64,000 bases of DNA from Clostridiales bacterium (GTDB lineage Bacteria > Bacillota > Clostridia > Peptostreptococcales > Anaerovoracaceae), in contig WRMW01000008.1 of NCBI GenBank assembly GCA_009776955.1, positions 18,945 through 82,944 on the forward strand, given 5' to 3'. Positions 60,499-64,000 of this stretch are shown in pieces (position 1 is the first letter of the stretch; each line of letters starts with the position of its first letter). Below the pieces are notes generated by a model. It searched no databases and had not been told where the DNA came from. It worked only from the letters and a program-made list of their open reading frames with translations. The position numbers and the translations under genes were made by a program.

Positions 60499-63400
60499 TT
60501 GTCAGCAACGAAGAAATTCATCAGTCTGGCCATCGCGGCCATTTTGGCGACAAGCGTTTTTTCGCAGCCTGTGGAGGCGCATTCCGGGCACGGGCCGGAT
60601 GAAGGCGCCAGCGCCGCCGTTTCCGAGGAATGGCCTGCGGGTCCTGCGGACGAAGAAGGCGCAGGCGACGGCATGGGGGATGAAGGCGTCAACGAGTCAG
60701 GAGAGGGGCTGGACGGCGGCATGGGGGATGAAGGCGTCAACGAGTCAGGAGAGGGGCTGGATGAAGTCGACGTGGACGCAGGCGATGAACACATGTTCGA
60801 CACATTTGACACCCCGCCCCTGCACGGGCTTTCCGACGAAGATTTTGTCGAGATAGACGATGCGGACGGCCTGTTGGAGATAGGCGAGGACGATGGCCCG
60901 CCGCTTTCGGGCAGGTACATACTTACGGGTGACATAGCGCTGACGGACGAGTGGACGCCCATAGGCAGCGCCGAGGAGCCGTTTACAGGCGTTTTTGACG
61001 GGGGCGGGCACAAGATAAGCGGGTTAAGGATAGAGTCGACGGAGGACGGCGTCGGCTTTTTCGGTTTTTTGGGCGATGGCGCGGAGATAAGGAACTTGAG
61101 CCTGGAGGCGGTCTTGGTCATGGGCGGCGACGGCGTCGGGGCGCTTGCGGGCATAAGCGGGGCCGCGAAGTTCGAGAACTGCTTTGTGGCTGCGGGCGAA
61201 GCCATAGAGCCGGACGGGGATTCTGGCGGTGACGGCGGTGACGGCGATGGCAACGGCGATGCGCCTCCCTCAGACGGGGGCGAGCCTGCCGCCCCCCGCG
61301 TGGAGGGCGGCTCCCGTGTCGGCGGCCTTGTCGGTTCCGTAGTCGGGCGCGCCGTGTTTGAAGGCTGCGGCGCCACGATAGACGTCCATTCGGACGACGG
61401 GTGGGCGGGCGGCCTCGTCGGATATGTCCGTGGCGCATCCCCCTCCGCCCGCGCCTTCGTCAGGAACTCGTACGCTACGGGCGACGTATGGGCGTGGAGC
61501 GGCCATGCAGGTGGGCTTGCAGGCGGCATGGAGAACGCAGGCGTCGAGAGCTCCCTCGCCTCCGGCAATGCGCGTACATTCATAGGCGGCTCAGGCGGCA
61601 TAGCCTACATAGCCGCCGTGTCCTCAAGCATCAGGAACACGGTCTCCGCAAACAAGCATCTTGCCGTTTTCGCCCAGCACTCGCGATCGAACACCGTCAC
61701 CACGCAGACGCCCGCATCGTCGCTCAGCGGCAACATACATTATTCATATATGGCGTACACGCCATACAACGACCTTACTGACAGGGGCGAGCCCAAGAGC
61801 ATTGCTGGGCTTCGCGCGCAGGGTACGTATGCGGCGCTTGGGTGGGACTTTGAAAACGTATGGGACTGGGACGGCGTACACGGCAGCCCCCGTCTCAGGG
61901 GCAGCGCCCACCCGCCTGCCGACATCCTGGGCCTGAGCGAAGACGCGCCCCGAATGACATCGGAGCCTTTTGCGTTCCCCAGGCTGTTTGCGGGCGAGAC
62001 GCTTGTGCTTGAGACAGAGGCCGAGGGGCCGGACCTTTTGTACCAGTGGTACAGGGACGGCGTCCCGCTGGAGGACAGCCCGCCGCCCCCAGAGCCCCCC
62101 GACCCTTCAGACGCCCCCCCGCCGGACGATCCAGAGGACTCTGACGCTGAGACCATATCCGGCGCAAACACCGCGATACTTACAATAGAGAACATCGAGC
62201 CGAGGCCGGCGTCGGTATACGTGCTGATGGTCGCAAACGCCTACGGCGAGACCGCCTCGAACAGGATCGTCGCAAGCGTCTCGAACGTGGCGTCGATGCC
62301 CACCATCATATTGCAGCCACGAGGCCAGGAAGCGGGCGATGGGCATAGGGCAACGTTCAGCGTCATAGCCGTGAACAACAGAGGGGAGGTCCTTTCCTAC
62401 CGATGGGAGAGAGCCGATGACCCTGACGGCCCGTGGTCACCTATCCCAAGGTCCGCATCGAGCACGTACACGACGCCTGTCCTCCAGATGGCGGATGACG
62501 GCACATGGTATAGGTGCATCGTCACAAACACCTTGGGGCATACCTCGAAAACGGCCATCACGGTAGCTGCGGGGCTCAAGGTGTTCAGGTCGATAAGAAG
62601 CGTGAAAATAAGCGAGGCCTCCATCACGATGAGCGTCGGCGAGAAAATGCAGCTTGAGGCCATATGCCTGCCGGAAGCCGATGGCCGCGACGATTCGATC
62701 ATCTGGAACATAGCGACGGGCAGCATGTCCGTCTCCGTCAACATCGGCACGGGCGAGGTGGAGGCGATAAGGCCCGGCACGGCCACCGTCGTTGCAATGG
62801 CGGCGTCGGACACCGACATATCGGAGATATGCTTCATAAGGGTCGTGGAAAGCGGCGGAGCCGCCCCCCTGCCGAACGAAAACGACGATGGTACGCCCAA
62901 GCTGCCTGTCAGAGCCGTGAACATACATTCGATGTCCTCGGAGGGCACGCCCTTCATGGTCCTTCCGAGCGACAGGGGCGCCTACGACAGCATAAAGGTG
63001 GTCGGCGCCACCCCCGCCCCTGCGTCAGGCATATTTGAGGTGGACGCTACGGGCGCCCCTTCGTGCCGCGTGGTCGCAAAGGGCGTCCCAAAGGGCAGGT
63101 ACGCCCTTGAGCTGAGGGCGCAGAAGGGCGGCGTCGACATAGGCGGCGTATTCATGCTCACCGCAAACGTGAAGGACGCCATGCCAAAGGCGAAGGTGAG
63201 GCTCCCCTCGTTGAACACGTTCTATACGGATGCGGCAGGCTTCATAAGCATTTCAGGCACGGACATCCCTGCTGTGGAGCGAATCGAGCCTGTGGCAAGC
63301 ACGAAGGCCGCAGACGGCGATATTTCTCAGAACTTCGGCGTGTACGATGACGGCGAAGGGTTTGTCCTCTATGCGAAAGAGGTGTTTGGGAGCCTGCTCA

Positions 63401-63876
63401 AAAACGGCAAGCCCGCCGTGAAAGGGCAGCTCCACCTTTGGTACAGGGGCTTTGACGAGCCGTACAGGGTGAACGTGACGATCCCTGCAAAGCCAAGGGC
63501 GCCCAAAGCTGGCTTTACGAAGGCAACGCGCCGTATCGACCCTGACAACGGCCTGAGCGTTGATTTCGTGTTTGCGGGCGCGGACATCCTCAATGCGGAG
63601 CCGAGGGACCCCGCCAGATTCGCCCAGAAGTTCGACAGCTACGGCTTCGACGCAGACAGCGTGACCCTGTCCATGAACCATGCCGTCGTATACAACGAAA
63701 ACGAAAGGGTCAGAAACCCCATCGCGAACAAGACCCATTCCGTCCATATGAACATATGGCTCGACGGCGCACGCGAGCCGCTTGTCCGCAAAGCGGGCAT
63801 CAGGGTCCTGAAGCCGAGCACCCGTCCGCGCTTCACGCTGTCATCAAAGACTGTGACGATCAACAAGCGCTGCTGA
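60499..63876 (+). CDS. Giant surface protein with GLUG and Ig-like modules, 3' end probably lost
   Basis: 1125 residues from TTG 60499, with GGGAGG twelve bases upstream. Signal peptide (FISLAIAAILATSVFSQPVEA), then an acidic low-complexity stalk that includes a 16-residue tandem duplication. Residues about 120-420 show GLUG-type repeats (GDGVGALAGISG, GSRVGGLVGSVVG, GWAGGLVGYVRG). Two Ig-like domains (about 490-690), a Big2-like domain (ISEASITMSVGEKMQLEA) and copies of the beta module shared with the subtilase follow. The last residues PRFTLSSKTVTINKRC look like the first strand of a new module, yet the frame stops there at a TGA that reads as the tip of an IS element. There is no LPXTG anchor, consistent with loss of the C-terminus. 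Confidence 0.85.
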   Translation: MSATKKFISLAIAAILATSVFSQPVEAHSGHGPDEGASAAVSEEWPAGPADEEGAGDGMGDEGVNESGEGLDGGMGDEGVNESGEGLDEVDVDAGDEHMFDTFDTPPLHGLSDEDFVEIDDADGLLEIGEDDGPPLSGRYILTGDIALTDEWTPIGSAEEPFTGVFDGGGHKISGLRIESTEDGVGFFGFLGDGAEIRNLSLEAVLVMGGDGVGALAGISGAAKFENCFVAAGEAIEPDGDSGGDGGDGDGNGDAPPSDGGEPAAPRVEGGSRVGGLVGSVVGRAVFEGCGATIDVHSDDGWAGGLVGYVRGASPSARAFVRNSYATGDVWAWSGHAGGLAGGMENAGVESSLASGNARTFIGGSGGIAYIAAVSSSIRNTVSANKHLAVFAQHSRSNTVTTQTPASSLSGNIHYSYMAYTPYNDLTDRGEPKSIAGLRAQGTYAALGWDFENVWDWDGVHGSPRLRGSAHPPADILGLSEDAPRMTSEPFAFPRLFAGETLVLETEAEGPDLLYQWYRDGVPLEDSPPPPEPPDPSDAPPPDDPEDSDAETISGANTAILTIENIEPRPASVYVLMVANAYGETASNRIVASVSNVASMPTIILQPRGQEAGDGHRATFSVIAVNNRGEVLSYRWERADDPDGPWSPIPRSASSTYTTPVLQMADDGTWYRCIVTNTLGHTSKTAITVAAGLKVFRSIRSVKISEASITMSVGEKMQLEAICLPEADGRDDSIIWNIATGSMSVSVNIGTGEVEAIRPGTATVVAMAASDTDISEICFIRVVESGGAAPLPNENDDGTPKLPVRAVNIHSMSSEGTPFMVLPSDRGAYDSIKVVGATPAPASGIFEVDATGAPSCRVVAKGVPKGRYALELRAQKGGVDIGGVFMLTANVKDAMPKAKVRLPSLNTFYTDAAGFISISGTDIPAVERIEPVASTKAADGDISQNFGVYDDGEGFVLYAKEVFGSLLKNGKPAVKGQLHLWYRGFDEPYRVNVTIPAKPRAPKAGFTKATRRIDPDNGLSVDFVFAGADILNAEPRDPARFAQKFDSYGFDADSVTLSMNHAVVYNENERVRNPIANKTHSVHMNIWLDGAREPLVRKAGIRVLKPSTRPRFTLSSKTVTINKRC
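60670..60765 (+). repeat. Tandem 48-bp duplication in the surface protein stalk
   Basis: GGCATGGGGGATGAAGGCG... (44 identical bases at 60670-60713) recurs at 60718-60761 with a 48-base period. It encodes two copies of GMGDEGVNESGEGLD, so stalk length may vary by slippage. Confidence 0.9.
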
Positions 63877-64000
63877 CCTTCCCCCCAAGATTCATACCAC
63901 TTTTTAAGATAGGATATGATAGTCGTAACCAGTTTTAAAAAGGAGGAAGCAGAATGCCAAAGAGGAACTATACGCCGGAGCAGATCATCGTGATGCTGAG
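63874..64000 (+). mobile_element. Left end of an IS3-family insertion sequence (continues beyond window)
   Basis: The surface-protein frame stops at TGACCTTCCCCCC, which reads like an IS3-family terminal repeat (these commonly begin TGA plus a C-rich run). About 80 bases later a start codon with AAAAAGGAGG opens an OrfA-like protein. The right end and target duplication lie outside the window, so the exact boundary is inferred. Confidence 0.6.
63954..64000 (+). CDS. IS3-family transposase OrfA (N-terminal fragment)
   Basis: ATG 63954 behind AAAAAGGAGG gives MPKRNYTPEQIIVML and then leaves the window. The [KR]xYTPEQII start is the opening of the helix-turn-helix OrfA of many IS3 elements. Only 15 residues are visible, so group assignment is not possible. 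Confidence 0.7.
   Translation, partial: MPKRNYTPEQIIVML

Overview
This is a GC-rich, gene-dense bacterial chromosome segment. It most likely comes from an anaerobic member of the class Clostridia. The main pointers are a SCIFF peptide with its radical-SAM maturase, a P-loop/Asp23 fusion of a kind I know mainly from Clostridia, an LPXTG-anchored surface protein, a molybdenum aldehyde oxidoreductase with its dicluster flavoprotein partner, Fe-S/CCG-domain oxidoreductases, and cobalamin salvage genes. The genus cannot be fixed from the sequence. I found no rRNA or tRNA genes, no CRISPR array and no prophage.

Layout. 0-2.7 kb: end of a membrane gene, a double-headed ECF/ABC ATPase and thpR. 2.7-8 kb (minus strand): a P-type cation ATPase behind a yybP-ykoY (Mn2+) riboswitch, a broken apbE-like gene beside an FMN-binding protein, and an OFA-type MFS transporter. 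8-10.3 kb: a NarL-type two-component system and a rhodanese lipoprotein. 10.3-17.8 kb: a Cdc48-like AAA protein overlapping an Orn/Lys/Arg-decarboxylase-fold enzyme, the SCIFF pair, a thymidylate-synthase-fold protein, a cyclic-2,3-diphosphoglycerate-synthetase-like protein and an acyl-CoA thioesterase. 18-23.9 kb: rpiB, upp, tyrS, SRP RNA, dnaX, ybaB, recR and a flavin reductase. 23.9-30.9 kb: a cobalamin riboswitch followed by btuF-btuC-btuD-cobO-cobT-cobU-cobS and a HAD phosphatase. 31-35 kb: ogt, putP and an Old-Yellow-Enzyme/FAD reductase. 35.3-43.3 kb: two giant surface proteins, a secreted subtilase and an LPXTG beta-helix protein. 43.3-46.3 kb: rplM-rpsI-htpG. 46.4-58.3 kb: an oxidation regulon built from two convergent operons, FAD/Fe-S/FAD on plus and adh-aldehyde oxidoreductase-redox fusion-tetR on minus. 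58.3-60.4 kb: ogg, P-loop/Asp23 and acpP. 60.4-64 kb: a third giant surface protein whose 3' end appears cut by an IS3-family element running off the window.

How the genes fit together. The cobalamin block imports corrinoids, adenosylates them and attaches the lower ligand. No corrin-ring synthesis genes are present in the window, so it looks like salvage. The 46-58 kb region is the most coherent candidate system. Two convergent operons carry near-identical imperfect palindromes (ACTGAAnnnnTTCGGT) at their promoters, and the minus operon ends with a TetR gene, so one regulator probably controls an alcohol-to-aldehyde-to-acid route plus a flavin/Fe-S electron-transfer module. The three giant surface proteins form an envelope theme. 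Two of them appear to be built from the same repeated beta-type module, which I do not recognise.
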